Shown one piece after another: positions 52,779-61,319 of a DNA stretch of 64,000 nucleotides. The translations under genes were made by a program, and so were the position numbers. This stretch comes from Caballeronia cordobensis (GTDB taxonomy: Bacteria; Pseudomonadota; Gammaproteobacteria; Burkholderiales; Burkholderiaceae), in NCBI RefSeq assembly GCF_001544575.2, contig NZ_FCNY02000025.1, positions 1 to 64,000 on the forward strand, given 5' to 3'. The notes under the pieces were generated by a model. The model was not told the origin of the DNA. It did not search any database and saw only the letters and a program-made list of their open reading frames with translations. Positions within the stretch are counted from its first letter, which is position 1. Each line of letters starts with the position of its first letter.

Positions 52779-53644
52779 GCACGATGCTGATGAATCTCCC
52801 CGCCGGGAAGCCATCGCGCGGCGCGCACGCCATCATGCGTCCGCTCGATGAATGGTCGTGGCTTCGCACCGCGTGTGTCGCCGTCGCATTGGGCGCGCTC
52901 GTGTTCGGCCTCGGGCTACGAGCGTGGCGCATGACCGACGCGAGCCAGCTCGAAGCGAGCCGCGCCGCGTTGACGGCGGCTCAAGCGAAGGCGCAGGACA
53001 TGGGGCGCATCGCCGAAGCGCTGCCCGGGCTGCGTGCGCGGGCGGCATCGGGCCGGCTGGAGCCGGAACACTGGAGCGCCGCGGACGCGTTGCGCGCGGT
53101 GGCCGATCTCGCCGCGCAGAACGGATTGCGCGTGACGAGCATCGAGCCAGTCGCGACCCAAAGCGCCGATCCGAAAGCGCGCGAGCCGTTCCCGGAGCGC
53201 GCGCTCAAACTGCGCGCCGACGGCGCCTTCGGGGAAATGCGACGTTTCCTCGACGCGCTCGCCGGGCTGCCACGGCTCGTCGTGCCCGAGAACGTGCAGA
53301 TCAGGCGGCAGGCCGCCGCGCTCGCCGTCGAAGCGACGCTGCGCATCTACGAGACACTGCCCGCCGTAGCGCCTGCCGCGACGCCACGCGCGAACGCGTT
53401 CGTGGTCGATCCCTTCGGCGGCGCGGAGGCGGCCATGCAGGGCGGCGACCTGTTGCTCGTCGGCACCTTCGTTGGACGCCGCCGCGTCATGGCGCTGCTG
53501 CAAAGCGGCCGCGATTCCGACGCCTTCGCGCCGGGGCAAAAAATCGGCGACGAATGGCTCGGGCGCATCGTGCCGCGCGAGGTCGAACTCGCCGGCAACG
53601 ATGGCGTCGCGCGCAAGCTGAGCTTCGCGGAGGATCGCAAGTGA
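52775..53644 (+). CDS. pilO: Probable PilO-PilP fusion protein of the pilus alignment complex
   Basis: Residues 1-195 look like PilO: a short cytoplasmic tail, a membrane segment (31-49), a coiled-coil and a periplasmic ferredoxin-like domain ending IYETLP. Residues about 209-284 look like PilP: a VDPF motif, LLLVGTFVGRRRVMALLQ, then a small beta domain with GQKIGDEWLGRIV. No separate pilP and no lipobox are present between here and pilQ. PilP normally is a lipoprotein linking PilNO to the secretin; here the PilO membrane segment would anchor it. The domain assignment is from pattern, not alignment. Confidence 0.75.
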   Translation: MSTMLMNLPAGKPSRGAHAIMRPLDEWSWLRTACVAVALGALVFGLGLRAWRMTDASQLEASRAALTAAQAKAQDMGRIAEALPGLRARAASGRLEPEHWSAADALRAVADLAAQNGLRVTSIEPVATQSADPKAREPFPERALKLRADGAFGEMRRFLDALAGLPRLVVPENVQIRRQAAALAVEATLRIYETLPAVAPAATPRANAFVVDPFGGAEAAMQGGDLLLVGTFVGRRRVMALLQSGRDSDAFAPGQKIGDEWLGRIVPREVELAGNDGVARKLSFAEDRK

Positions 53645-55170
53645 GCGGGTTTGCGCTGTTTTTACGAAGGGTCCTCGCGCCGGGAGCGGCGGCGCTGTTG
53701 CTTGCGCATGCGTCGCTGGCCGCCGAAAACGCCGACTCTGCCGATAACGCCATTGCGCCGCTGCCGCCGCTGCCCGCATTGCTCGATGCGCAGCCCGCGG
53801 ACCAGCTCGCGATCGACCCGGCTCCGCCGCCGCCTGCGGCGCTGACCGCGGCCGGGAAGCCTGCGGCGGAAGCCGTATCGGAAGCGGCATCGGAACCGCT
53901 CGAAGGTCCGCCGGTACCGCTGCCCAAGCCCCAACGCCTGAGCGGCGAGCAGAACGCCACCAACGACGGCAAGCCGATCACGCTCGACCTGAAGAATGCC
54001 GACCTGAGCGCCGCGCTGCATGCGTTCGCGCGCTTCACGGGCCTGAATATCGTCGCGAGCGAGAAGGTGCGCGGACAGGTGTCGATGAATCTCGTCGCCG
54101 TGCCGTGGCGGCGCGCCTTCGACACATTGCTCGAAGTCAACGGCCTGGCGATGGAGCAGCGCGGCAACCTGATCTGGGTCGCGCCCATCGCGGAACTCGC
54201 CGCGCGCGAGAAGCTGCGCTTCGAGGCGCACGCGCGCGCGGCGGAACTCGAACCGCTCGCGAGCCGTACGTTCGTGCTGCGCTACGCGCGCGCGGAAGAT
54301 CTCCGCAAGATGCTGACCGGCTCGGGCACTCAGCGCGTGCTGTCCAAGCGCGGATCGGCGATGGCCGATGCGCGCACGAATCTGCTCTTCGTCACCGATC
54401 TCGACGCGCGCATCCAGCAGATCGGCGAGCTGATCGCGCTGCTCGACAAGCCGATGCCGCAGGTGATGATCGAGGCGAAAATCGTCGAGGGCGAAGCGGG
54501 GCTGTCGCGCAATCTCGGCGTGAAACTGGGCGTCGCGGCGCAGGGCGATCCGGCGCGTGGGCTCGCGGGCGGCAAGGACGGTGTGGTATACGATCTGTCG
54601 GCGGGGCCGATCAACGGCTTCGACGCGGCGACGGCCGGGCTCACGCTGTTCGTCGCGCAGGCCACGCGGCTGCTCAACATCGAACTGAGCGCGCTGGAGT
54701 CGGAAGGGCGTGGGCAGATCGTTTCGCGTCCGCGCGTCGTGACGGCGGACAGGGTGAAGTCGGTCGTCGAGCAGGGCATGGAGGTGCCGTATCAGGCGAA
54801 GGTCGGCAACGGCATGTCGGGCGTGCAGTTTCGGCGCGCAACGCTCAAACTGGAGGTCGAGCCGCAGATCACGCCGCATGGCCACGTCATCCTCGATCTC
54901 GACATTACGAAAGACAGTCTCGGCGAGCAGACGGCGAACGGCCCGGCCATCCACACCAAGCACGTGCAGACGCGCGTGGAAGTGGAAAACGGCGGGACGG
55001 TCGCGATCGGCGGCATTTATTCCGACGACGCGCGCGACGACGTGACCGGCGTGCCTGGATTGTCGAAACTGCCGCTGATCGGCTGGCTGTTCCGCCACGA
55101 CGCGCGGCGCAGCTCGAAAAGCGAGCTCGTCATACTGATTACGCCGCATGTGCTCCCGAGCGGCGGTTGA
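53641..55170 (+). CDS. pilQ: Type IV pilus secretin PilQ (short form)
   Basis: PilQ forms the outer-membrane gate for the pilus. The 509-residue product has a signal peptide (cleavage near HASLAAEN), a Pro/Ala-rich linker, N0 and N1 secretin domains (TLDLKNADLSAALHAFARFT; VLRYARAEDLRKML), and the secretin core with VPYQAKV, the GGTVAIGGIYS gate segment and GVPGLSKLPLIGWLFR. Typical PilQ is around 700 residues with AMIN domains, which are absent. GTG 53641 overlaps the pilO stop. Confidence 0.88.
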   Translation: MSGFALFLRRVLAPGAAALLLAHASLAAENADSADNAIAPLPPLPALLDAQPADQLAIDPAPPPPAALTAAGKPAAEAVSEAASEPLEGPPVPLPKPQRLSGEQNATNDGKPITLDLKNADLSAALHAFARFTGLNIVASEKVRGQVSMNLVAVPWRRAFDTLLEVNGLAMEQRGNLIWVAPIAELAAREKLRFEAHARAAELEPLASRTFVLRYARAEDLRKMLTGSGTQRVLSKRGSAMADARTNLLFVTDLDARIQQIGELIALLDKPMPQVMIEAKIVEGEAGLSRNLGVKLGVAAQGDPARGLAGGKDGVVYDLSAGPINGFDAATAGLTLFVAQATRLLNIELSALESEGRGQIVSRPRVVTADRVKSVVEQGMEVPYQAKVGNGMSGVQFRRATLKLEVEPQITPHGHVILDLDITKDSLGEQTANGPAIHTKHVQTRVEVENGGTVAIGGIYSDDARDDVTGVPGLSKLPLIGWLFRHDARRSSKSELVILITPHVLPSGG

Positions 55171-55264
55171 GGCCGGCCGCACAGGCGGCGCGACTCGACA
55201 AAGCGGGCGGTTTGCCCTTAAGCTGCCGCACGAACAAATTGCATCGAACTGGAAGGAAACCGAG

Positions 55265-55810
55265 TTGCAGGAAGGGCACGCGAACGCGAACATTTTTTTC
55301 GTCGGACTCATGGGGGCGGGTAAAACCACCGTGGGCCGCGCGGTTGCGCGCCGTCTGCAGCGCTCGTTCATCGATTCGGATCTGGAGATCGAGGCGCGCA
55401 CGGGCGCCCGCATCCCGGTGATCTGGGAACTCGAAGGCGAGGCAGGCTTTCGCCAGCGCGAGGCGAACGTCATCGACGAGCTGTCACAGCGAAACGGCAT
55501 CGTGCTCGCCACAGGCGGCGGCGCGGTGCTTCGCCCGGACAACCGCGAACATCTGAAGAATCGCGGCATCGTCATCTATCTGCGCGCAAATCCGCACGAT
55601 CTCTGGCAGCGCACGCGGCGCGACAAGAATCGCCCGCTGCTGCAGACCGAAGATCCGCGCGGCAAGCTCGAAGCGCTTTTCAAGACGCGCGATCCGCTTT
55701 ATCACGAATGCGCGCACTTCGTCGTCGAAACGGGGCGGCCGACCGTGAACGCGCTCGTCAACATGGTCCTGATGCAACTGGAGGTGGCCGGCGTCGTCAA
55801 GCCGGCCTGA
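55265..55810 (+). CDS. aroK: Shikimate kinase
   Basis: AroK phosphorylates shikimate in aromatic amino acid synthesis. The 181-residue P-loop protein has GLMGAGKTT (14-22), DSDLEIEARTGARI (Mg and shikimate-binding aspartate), GGGAVLRP and RPLLQTEDP. I favour TTG 55265 behind AAGGAAACCGAG, since it gives the family length; ATG 55148 would add 39 residues and overlap pilQ. aroB follows after seven bases. Confidence 0.9.
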   Translation: MQEGHANANIFFVGLMGAGKTTVGRAVARRLQRSFIDSDLEIEARTGARIPVIWELEGEAGFRQREANVIDELSQRNGIVLATGGGAVLRPDNREHLKNRGIVIYLRANPHDLWQRTRRDKNRPLLQTEDPRGKLEALFKTRDPLYHECAHFVVETGRPTVNALVNMVLMQLEVAGVVKPA

Positions 55811-55817
55811 AGATCAC

Positions 55818-56903
55818 ATGTCCGCCATGAATACAGTCAACGTCGAACTGGGCGAGCGCGCCTATCCCATTCATATCGGTGCGGGCCTGATCGGCCGCAC
55901 GGAACTTTTCGCGCCGCATATCAAGGGCGCCTCCGTGGCGATCGTCACGAATTCCACGGTCGATCCGCTTTACGGCCAACAGTTGCGCGTGGCGCTCGAA
56001 CCACTCGGCAAGAAAGTGACGACGGTCGTCCTGCCCGACGGCGAAGCCTACAAGAACTGGGAAACGCTCAACACGATCTTCGATGCGCTCCTGACCGGGC
56101 GCGCCGACCGCAAGACGACGCTGATCGCGCTCGGCGGCGGCGTCGTCGGCGACATGACGGGCTTCGCGGCGGCATGCTACATGCGCGGCGTGCCTTTCAT
56201 TCAGGTGCCGACCACGTTGCTTTCGCAAGTCGATTCGTCGGTCGGCGGCAAGACGGGCATCAATCATCCGCTCGGCAAGAACATGATCGGCGCGTTCTAT
56301 CAGCCGCAAGCCGTAATCGCGGATATCGGCGCGCTATCCACGCTGCCCGAGCGCGAACTGGCCGCGGGCATCGCCGAAGTCATCAAGACGGCCGCGATCA
56401 AGGACGCCGGTTTCTTCGAATGGATCGAAGCGAATATCGACGCGCTCAATCGTCTCGACGAAGACGCGCTCGCGTATGCGGTGAAGCGCTCGTGCGAGAT
56501 CAAGGCGTCGGTGGTGGCGTCGGACGAGCGCGAAGGCGGGCAGCGCGCGATCCTCAATTTCGGGCACACGTTCGGCCACGCGATCGAGGCGGGCCTCGGC
56601 TACGGTGAATGGCTGCACGGCGAGGCGGTTGGCTGCGGCATGGTGATGGCGGCGGACCTGTCCGTGCGCCTCGGCAAGCTCGACGAAGCCGCGCGCCAGC
56701 GTCTCGTGCGCGTGATCGAAGCGGCGAAGCTGCCGGTCACGGCGCCCAGGCTCGGCGACGACCGCTACGTCGATCTGATGAAGGTCGACAAGAAAGCGGA
56801 AGCCGGCGAGATCAAATTCATTCTGCTGACCCGCTTCGGCGCGACCGAGATCACGAGCGCGCCCGATCAGGCCGTGCGCGCGACGCTCGCAGCCAGCGTC
56901 TGA
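55818..56903 (+). CDS. aroB: 3-dehydroquinate synthase
   Basis: AroB cyclises DAHP to 3-dehydroquinate using NAD and a divalent metal. The 361-residue product has the NAD-binding segment LPDGEAYKNWETLN and ALGGGVVGDMTGFAAACYMR, metal-ligand region GHTFGHAIEAGLGYGEWLHG and KTGINHPLGKNMIGAF. Start ATG 55818 or ATG 55827 (MNTVNVELGERAYPI) are both possible; the latter matches the usual length of about 359 better. Paired with aroK as in most proteobacteria. Confidence 0.95.
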   Translation: MSAMNTVNVELGERAYPIHIGAGLIGRTELFAPHIKGASVAIVTNSTVDPLYGQQLRVALEPLGKKVTTVVLPDGEAYKNWETLNTIFDALLTGRADRKTTLIALGGGVVGDMTGFAAACYMRGVPFIQVPTTLLSQVDSSVGGKTGINHPLGKNMIGAFYQPQAVIADIGALSTLPERELAAGIAEVIKTAAIKDAGFFEWIEANIDALNRLDEDALAYAVKRSCEIKASVVASDEREGGQRAILNFGHTFGHAIEAGLGYGEWLHGEAVGCGMVMAADLSVRLGKLDEAARQRLVRVIEAAKLPVTAPRLGDDRYVDLMKVDKKAEAGEIKFILLTRFGATEITSAPDQAVRATLAASV

Positions 56904-56947
56904 TCCGCGCAAGCGGCGGCCAGAACCACGACGAAGCGGAGCAGCCG

Positions 56948-58168
56948 GTGAGCGAAAAAGAACAGCAACTTCCGCCAGGCGCGCCGTCATCGCTCGCGCT
57001 CGAAGCGCATCTCGCGCCATATGCCGCGCACTCGTCGCAATCGCGCGGACGGCGCTTTCACGAATCGCCGCCCGCCGCGCGCACCGAGTTCCAGCGCGAC
57101 CGCGACCGCATCGTGCATTCGACCGCGTTTCGCCGGCTCGAATACAAGACGCAGGTCTTCGTCAATCATGAAGGCGACCTGTTTCGCACGCGCCTCACGC
57201 ACAGTCTCGAAGTTGCGCAGATCGCGCGGTCGGTGGCGCGCAATCTGCGGCTGAACGAAGATCTCGTCGAAGCCATTTCGCTCGCGCACGATCTCGGCCA
57301 CACGCCGTTCGGCCATGCCGGACAGGACGCGCTGCACGAATGCATGCGCGATCACGGCGGCTTCGAGCACAACCTGCAAAGCCTCGCGGTGGTCGATCAG
57401 CTCGAAGAGCACTACGGCGCGTTCAACGGCCTGAACCTGTGTTTCGAAACGCGCGAAGGCATTCTCAAGCATTGCTCGCGCGAAAACGCGCGCCGGCTCG
57501 GCGATCTCGGCGAACGCTTTCTCACGGGCAAGCAGCCTTCGCTCGAAGCGCAGATTGCGAATGTCGCGGATGAAATCGCGTACAACAATCACGATGTCGA
57601 CGACGGCCTGCGCTCCGGCCTCATCACGCTCGAACAGCTTTCCGAAGTGAGCCTGTGGCACACGCATTTCGACGCCGCGCGCGCCGATTACCCGAACATC
57701 GAAGGGCGCAGGCTGATTCATGAAACGATCCGCCGCATCATCAATACGCTGATCGTCGATCTGATCGAGTCGACGAACCGCAATCTCGAACGCGTCGCGC
57801 CGCAATCGCTGGAGGACGTTCGCAACGCACCGTCGCTCGTTGCGCATACCGATGAAGTCGCGGCTCAGGCGGCGCAGCTCAAGCGCTTCCTGTTCAAGAA
57901 TCTGTACCGGCACTACCGCGTGATGCGCATGGCGAACAAGGCGAAGCGCGTCGTGACGGGCCTTTTCGAAGCCTTCACCGACGACCCGCGTCTCTTGCCG
58001 CCGGCGTATCAGGCGCGTTTGCCGGTGGCGGAGGAATCGGCCAACGATGCGCCTTCATTGAGCCATGACAGCTCGCAGGCGCGCCTCATCGCGCATTACA
58101 TCGCGGGCATGACGGACCGCTATGCATTAAAAGAGTATCAACGCCTGTTTGTCATCGACAACAACTAA
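56948..58168 (+). CDS. dgt: Deoxyguanosinetriphosphate triphosphohydrolase-like protein
   Basis: This HD-domain enzyme family hydrolyses dNTPs to nucleoside and tripolyphosphate. The 406-residue product has the N-terminal motif GRRFHESPPAARTEFQRDRD, the HD residues H85 (RTRLTHSLEVAQ), H114-D115 (SLAHDLGHTPFGHAG) and a later aspartate in ANVADEIAYNNHD. I chose GTG 56948 behind CGGAG because no ATG gives a family-length N-terminus. Its place behind aroB is conserved. Substrate preference cannot be read from the sequence. Confidence 0.92.
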   Translation: MSEKEQQLPPGAPSSLALEAHLAPYAAHSSQSRGRRFHESPPAARTEFQRDRDRIVHSTAFRRLEYKTQVFVNHEGDLFRTRLTHSLEVAQIARSVARNLRLNEDLVEAISLAHDLGHTPFGHAGQDALHECMRDHGGFEHNLQSLAVVDQLEEHYGAFNGLNLCFETREGILKHCSRENARRLGDLGERFLTGKQPSLEAQIANVADEIAYNNHDVDDGLRSGLITLEQLSEVSLWHTHFDAARADYPNIEGRRLIHETIRRIINTLIVDLIESTNRNLERVAPQSLEDVRNAPSLVAHTDEVAAQAAQLKRFLFKNLYRHYRVMRMANKAKRVVTGLFEAFTDDPRLLPPAYQARLPVAEESANDAPSLSHDSSQARLIAHYIAGMTDRYALKEYQRLFVIDNN

Positions 58169-58213
58169 GATCGCGCGTTTTGAAGCGCGAATCGTCTAAA
58201 AGGAGACTCATCG

Positions 58214-59539
58214 ATGAGCCGCAAGCCCTTGTTCCGCTCGATCCCGGCGGCCGCCGTTCTCATGTTCGGCGCGGCCACCGCCGCGCACGCCGCGACGGAA
58301 ATCCAGTTCTGGCACGCGATGGAAGCCGCGCTCGGCGAGCGCGTGAACGATATCGCCACCGACTTCAACAAGTCCCAGAGCGATTACAAGATCGTTCCCG
58401 TGTTCAAGGGCACGTATGACCAGACGCTCGCCGCGGGTATCGCGGCCTATCGCAGCGGCAACGCGCCCGCGATCCTGCAGGTCTACGAAGTCGGCACCGC
58501 AACGATGATGCAGGCGAAGAAGGCCGTCATTCCCGTCTCCGATGTCTTCAAGCAGGCGGGCGTGACGCTCGACGAAAAGGCGTTCGTGCCGACCATCGCC
58601 GGCTATTACAGCGACGCGAAGACCGGCCATCTAATCTCGATGCCCTTCAACAGTTCGACGCCCGTTCTCTACTACAACAAGGACGCGTTCAAGAAGGCCG
58701 GTCTCGATCCCAACCAGCCGCCGAAGACCTGGGCCGACGTCGAAGCCGACGCGAAGAAGCTGAAGGCCGCGGGTTATTCGTGCGGTTATTCGTCGGGATG
58801 GCAAAGCTGGATTCAGCTCGAAAACTACAGTGCGTGGCATGCCGCGCCGTTCGCGACGAAGAACAACGGCTTCGATGGCCTCGACGCCAAGCTCGAGTTC
58901 AACAAGCCGCTGCAGGTCGCGCACATCACGTTCCTGCAGAAGATGGCGAAGGAAGGCAACTTCACTTACGTGGGCCGCAAGGACGAGCCGGTGTCGAAGT
59001 TCTATAGCGGCGACTGCGGGATCATCACGAACTCGTCGGGCTCGCGTGCGACCATCGCCAAATACGCCAAGTTCGATTACGGCGTCGGCATGATGCCGTA
59101 CGACGCGAACGTGAAGGGCGCGCCGCAGAACGCGATCATCGGCGGCGCGAGCCTGTGGGTGTTGTCGGGCAAGGATCCGGCCGTCTACAAGGGCGTCGCG
59201 AAGTTCCTCGCGTATCTGGCGACGCCGGAAGTCGCCGCGAAATGGCATCAGGACACGGGTTATCTGCCGGTCACGCAGGCGGCCTACGAGCTGACGCAGA
59301 AGCAGGGCTTCTACGACAAGAATCCGGGCGCGGACATCGCCATCAAGCAGATGATGAACAAGCCGCCGCTGCCGTACACGAAGGGCCTGCGCCTCGGCAA
59401 CATGCCGCAGATCCGCACCATCGTCGATGAAGAGCTCGAACAGGTCTGGGCGGAAAAGAAGACGCCGCAGCAAGCGCTCGACGCATCGGTGCAGCGCGGC
59501 GACGAACTGTTGCGCCGCTTCGAGAAGACCGGCAACTAA
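58214..59539 (+). CDS. ugpB: sn-Glycerol-3-phosphate ABC transporter, periplasmic binding protein
   Basis: UgpB captures glycerol-3-phosphate and glycerophosphodiesters in the periplasm. The 441-residue product has a cleavable signal (AAHAATE near residue 27), followed by EIQFWHAMEAALGERVND and the UgpB-like KGTYDQTLAAGIAAYRSGNA, with conserved tryptophans and YSSGWQSWIQLENYSAWH. AAAGGAGAC precedes the ATG. It heads the five-gene ugp operon. A GC-rich hairpin behind it probably protects its message. Confidence 0.95.
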   Translation: MSRKPLFRSIPAAAVLMFGAATAAHAATEIQFWHAMEAALGERVNDIATDFNKSQSDYKIVPVFKGTYDQTLAAGIAAYRSGNAPAILQVYEVGTATMMQAKKAVIPVSDVFKQAGVTLDEKAFVPTIAGYYSDAKTGHLISMPFNSSTPVLYYNKDAFKKAGLDPNQPPKTWADVEADAKKLKAAGYSCGYSSGWQSWIQLENYSAWHAAPFATKNNGFDGLDAKLEFNKPLQVAHITFLQKMAKEGNFTYVGRKDEPVSKFYSGDCGIITNSSGSRATIAKYAKFDYGVGMMPYDANVKGAPQNAIIGGASLWVLSGKDPAVYKGVAKFLAYLATPEVAAKWHQDTGYLPVTQAAYELTQKQGFYDKNPGADIAIKQMMNKPPLPYTKGLRLGNMPQIRTIVDEELEQVWAEKKTPQQALDASVQRGDELLRRFEKTGN

Positions 59540-59546
59540 CACGCGC

Positions 59547-59571
59547 GCGCCCGCGTTTGCCGCGCGGGCGC
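59547..59571 (+). other. Intercistronic hairpin after ugpB
   Basis: GCGCCCGC (59547-59554) pairs with GCGGGCGC (59564-59571) over a 9-base loop, without a T run. Such hairpins behind binding-protein genes often stabilise the upstream message, giving excess binding protein over permease. Confidence 0.5.
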
Positions 59572-59589
59572 CGGTTAAGGATCTAGCGC

Positions 59590-60474
59590 ATGGAAAAACG
59601 CTCTCGTTTCGATACGAGCGTCTTGCCGTATCTGCTCGTCGCGCCGCAACTCGCGATCACGGCGCTGTTCTTTCTGTGGCCCGCGGGCGAGGCGCTCTGG
59701 CAGGCCACGCAGAGTCAGGATGCGTTCGGCACGTCGAGCGAATTCGTCGGATTGGCGAACTTCAAACAGCTTTTCGCCGATCCGCTGTATCTGTCGTCGT
59801 TCAACACGACGATGATCTTCTGCGCGCTCGTCACCGTGTCCGGGCTCGTGATCTCGCTGCTGCTCGCCGCGTGTGCCGATCGCGTGACGCGCGGGGCGAA
59901 GGCGTATCAGACGCTGCTCATCTGGCCGTATGCGGTCGCGCCTGCGATCGCGGCTGTGCTGTGGTCGTTTCTGTTCAATCCGAGCATCGGGCTCGTGACT
60001 TACGCGCTCGCCAAGCAGGGCATCGTCTGGAATCACGCGCTCAACGGCACGCAGGCAATGTTCCTCGTCGTGCTCGCCTCCGTCTGGAAGCAGGTCAGCT
60101 ACAACTTCCTGTTCTTCTATGCGGGGCTTCAGGCGATCCCGCAATCGCTGATCGAAGCAGCCGCCATCGACGGCGCCGGCCCCGTGCGGCGTTTCTTCGG
60201 CATTGCGTTGCCGCTCCTGTCGCCGACGTCTTTCTTTTTGCTCGTCGTGAATCTCGTCTACGCGTTCTTCGATACGTTCCCTGTCATCGATGCCGCGACC
60301 GGCGGCGGTCCCGCGCAATCGACCAAGACGCTCATCTACAAGATTTTCGCGGAAGGTTTCCAGGGGCTCGACATCGGCAGTTCGGGCGCGCAGTCGGTCG
60401 TGCTCATGGCGATCGTCGTTGGGCTGACGATCGTGCAGTTCCGTTTCGTCGAACGCAGGGTGCAATACTCATGA
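59590..60474 (+). CDS. ugpA: sn-Glycerol-3-phosphate ABC transporter permease UgpA
   Basis: UgpA is one of the two membrane subunits of the Ugp importer. The 294-residue product has six membrane segments and the permease coupling motif EAAAIDGAGPVRRFFGIALP (EAA loop). The stop overlaps the ugpE start by four bases (ATGA). Confidence 0.95.
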   Translation: MEKRSRFDTSVLPYLLVAPQLAITALFFLWPAGEALWQATQSQDAFGTSSEFVGLANFKQLFADPLYLSSFNTTMIFCALVTVSGLVISLLLAACADRVTRGAKAYQTLLIWPYAVAPAIAAVLWSFLFNPSIGLVTYALAKQGIVWNHALNGTQAMFLVVLASVWKQVSYNFLFFYAGLQAIPQSLIEAAAIDGAGPVRRFFGIALPLLSPTSFFLLVVNLVYAFFDTFPVIDAATGGGPAQSTKTLIYKIFAEGFQGLDIGSSGAQSVVLMAIVVGLTIVQFRFVERRVQYS

Positions 60475-61316
60475 TCGAAAACCGCCGCGGCTTCGATATC
60501 TTCTGTCATGCGGTGCTGCTGCTGGGCGTCGCGCTGATCGTGTTTCCCGTGTACGTCGCGTTTTGCGCGGCCTCGATGAACTCGAAGGAAGTATTCAGCG
60601 TGCCGCTTTCGCTCGTGCCGAGCTCGCATCTCTTCGAGAACATCGCGCATATCTGGACGCGAGGCAGCGGCAATGCGGCGGCGCCGTTCGGCCTCATGCT
60701 GATGAACAGCCTCGTGATGGCGCTCGTGATCTCGATCGGCAAGATCACGGTGTCGATCATCTCCGCGTACGCGATCGTCTTCTTCCGCTTTCCGATGAAG
60801 AACCTCGCGTTCTGGTTGATCTTCATTACGCTGATGCTGCCGGTCGAAGTGCGTATCTTCCCGACGGTCGAAGTCGTTTCGTCGATGCATCTGTCGAACA
60901 CCTATGCCGGGTTGACGCTGCCCTTGATCGCCTCCGCGACCGCCACGTTTCTCTTCCGGCAGTTCTTCATGACCTTGCCCGATGAATTGATGGAAGCGGC
61001 GCGCATCGACGGCGCGGGGCCGCTGCGCTTTTTCTGGGACGTCGTGCTGCCGCTTTCGAAGACGAACATTGCGGCGCTTTTCGTCATCACCTTCATCTAC
61101 GGCTGGAATCAGTATCTCTGGCCGATTCTCATCACCAATCAGGTGTCGCTGCAAACGGCGGTGGTCGGCATCAAGAGCATGATCGCGTCGGGCGATACCG
61201 CGACGGAATGGCACTACGTGATGGCCGCGACGCTGCTCGCCATGCTGCCGCCGCTTGCCGTCGTACTGACGATGCAGCGCTGGTTCGTGCGCGGCCTCGT
61301 CGATTCCGAGAAATAA
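60471..61316 (+). CDS. ugpE: sn-Glycerol-3-phosphate ABC transporter permease UgpE
   Basis: UgpE pairs with UgpA in the inner membrane. The 281-residue product begins MIENRRGFDIFCHAVLLLGV, has six membrane segments and the EAA loop EAARIDGAGPLRFFWDVVLP. It starts inside the ugpA stop and is followed after three bases by ugpC. Confidence 0.95.
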   Translation: MIENRRGFDIFCHAVLLLGVALIVFPVYVAFCAASMNSKEVFSVPLSLVPSSHLFENIAHIWTRGSGNAAAPFGLMLMNSLVMALVISIGKITVSIISAYAIVFFRFPMKNLAFWLIFITLMLPVEVRIFPTVEVVSSMHLSNTYAGLTLPLIASATATFLFRQFFMTLPDELMEAARIDGAGPLRFFWDVVLPLSKTNIAALFVITFIYGWNQYLWPILITNQVSLQTAVVGIKSMIASGDTATEWHYVMAATLLAMLPPLAVVLTMQRWFVRGLVDSEK

Positions 61317-61319
61317 CAC

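Noticed and set aside
51109..55170. pil operon as type II secretion (gsp) genes
   Set aside because: PilN tail FNLLPYR, the PilM-like first gene and the mrcA-pil-aroKB context fit type IV pili; no gspE/F/G genes are adjacent.
58130..58165. Possible Pho box upstream of ugpB
   Set aside because: Only one loose CTGT-like half site in the dgt coding end; the 11-base repeat spacing needed for PhoB is missing.
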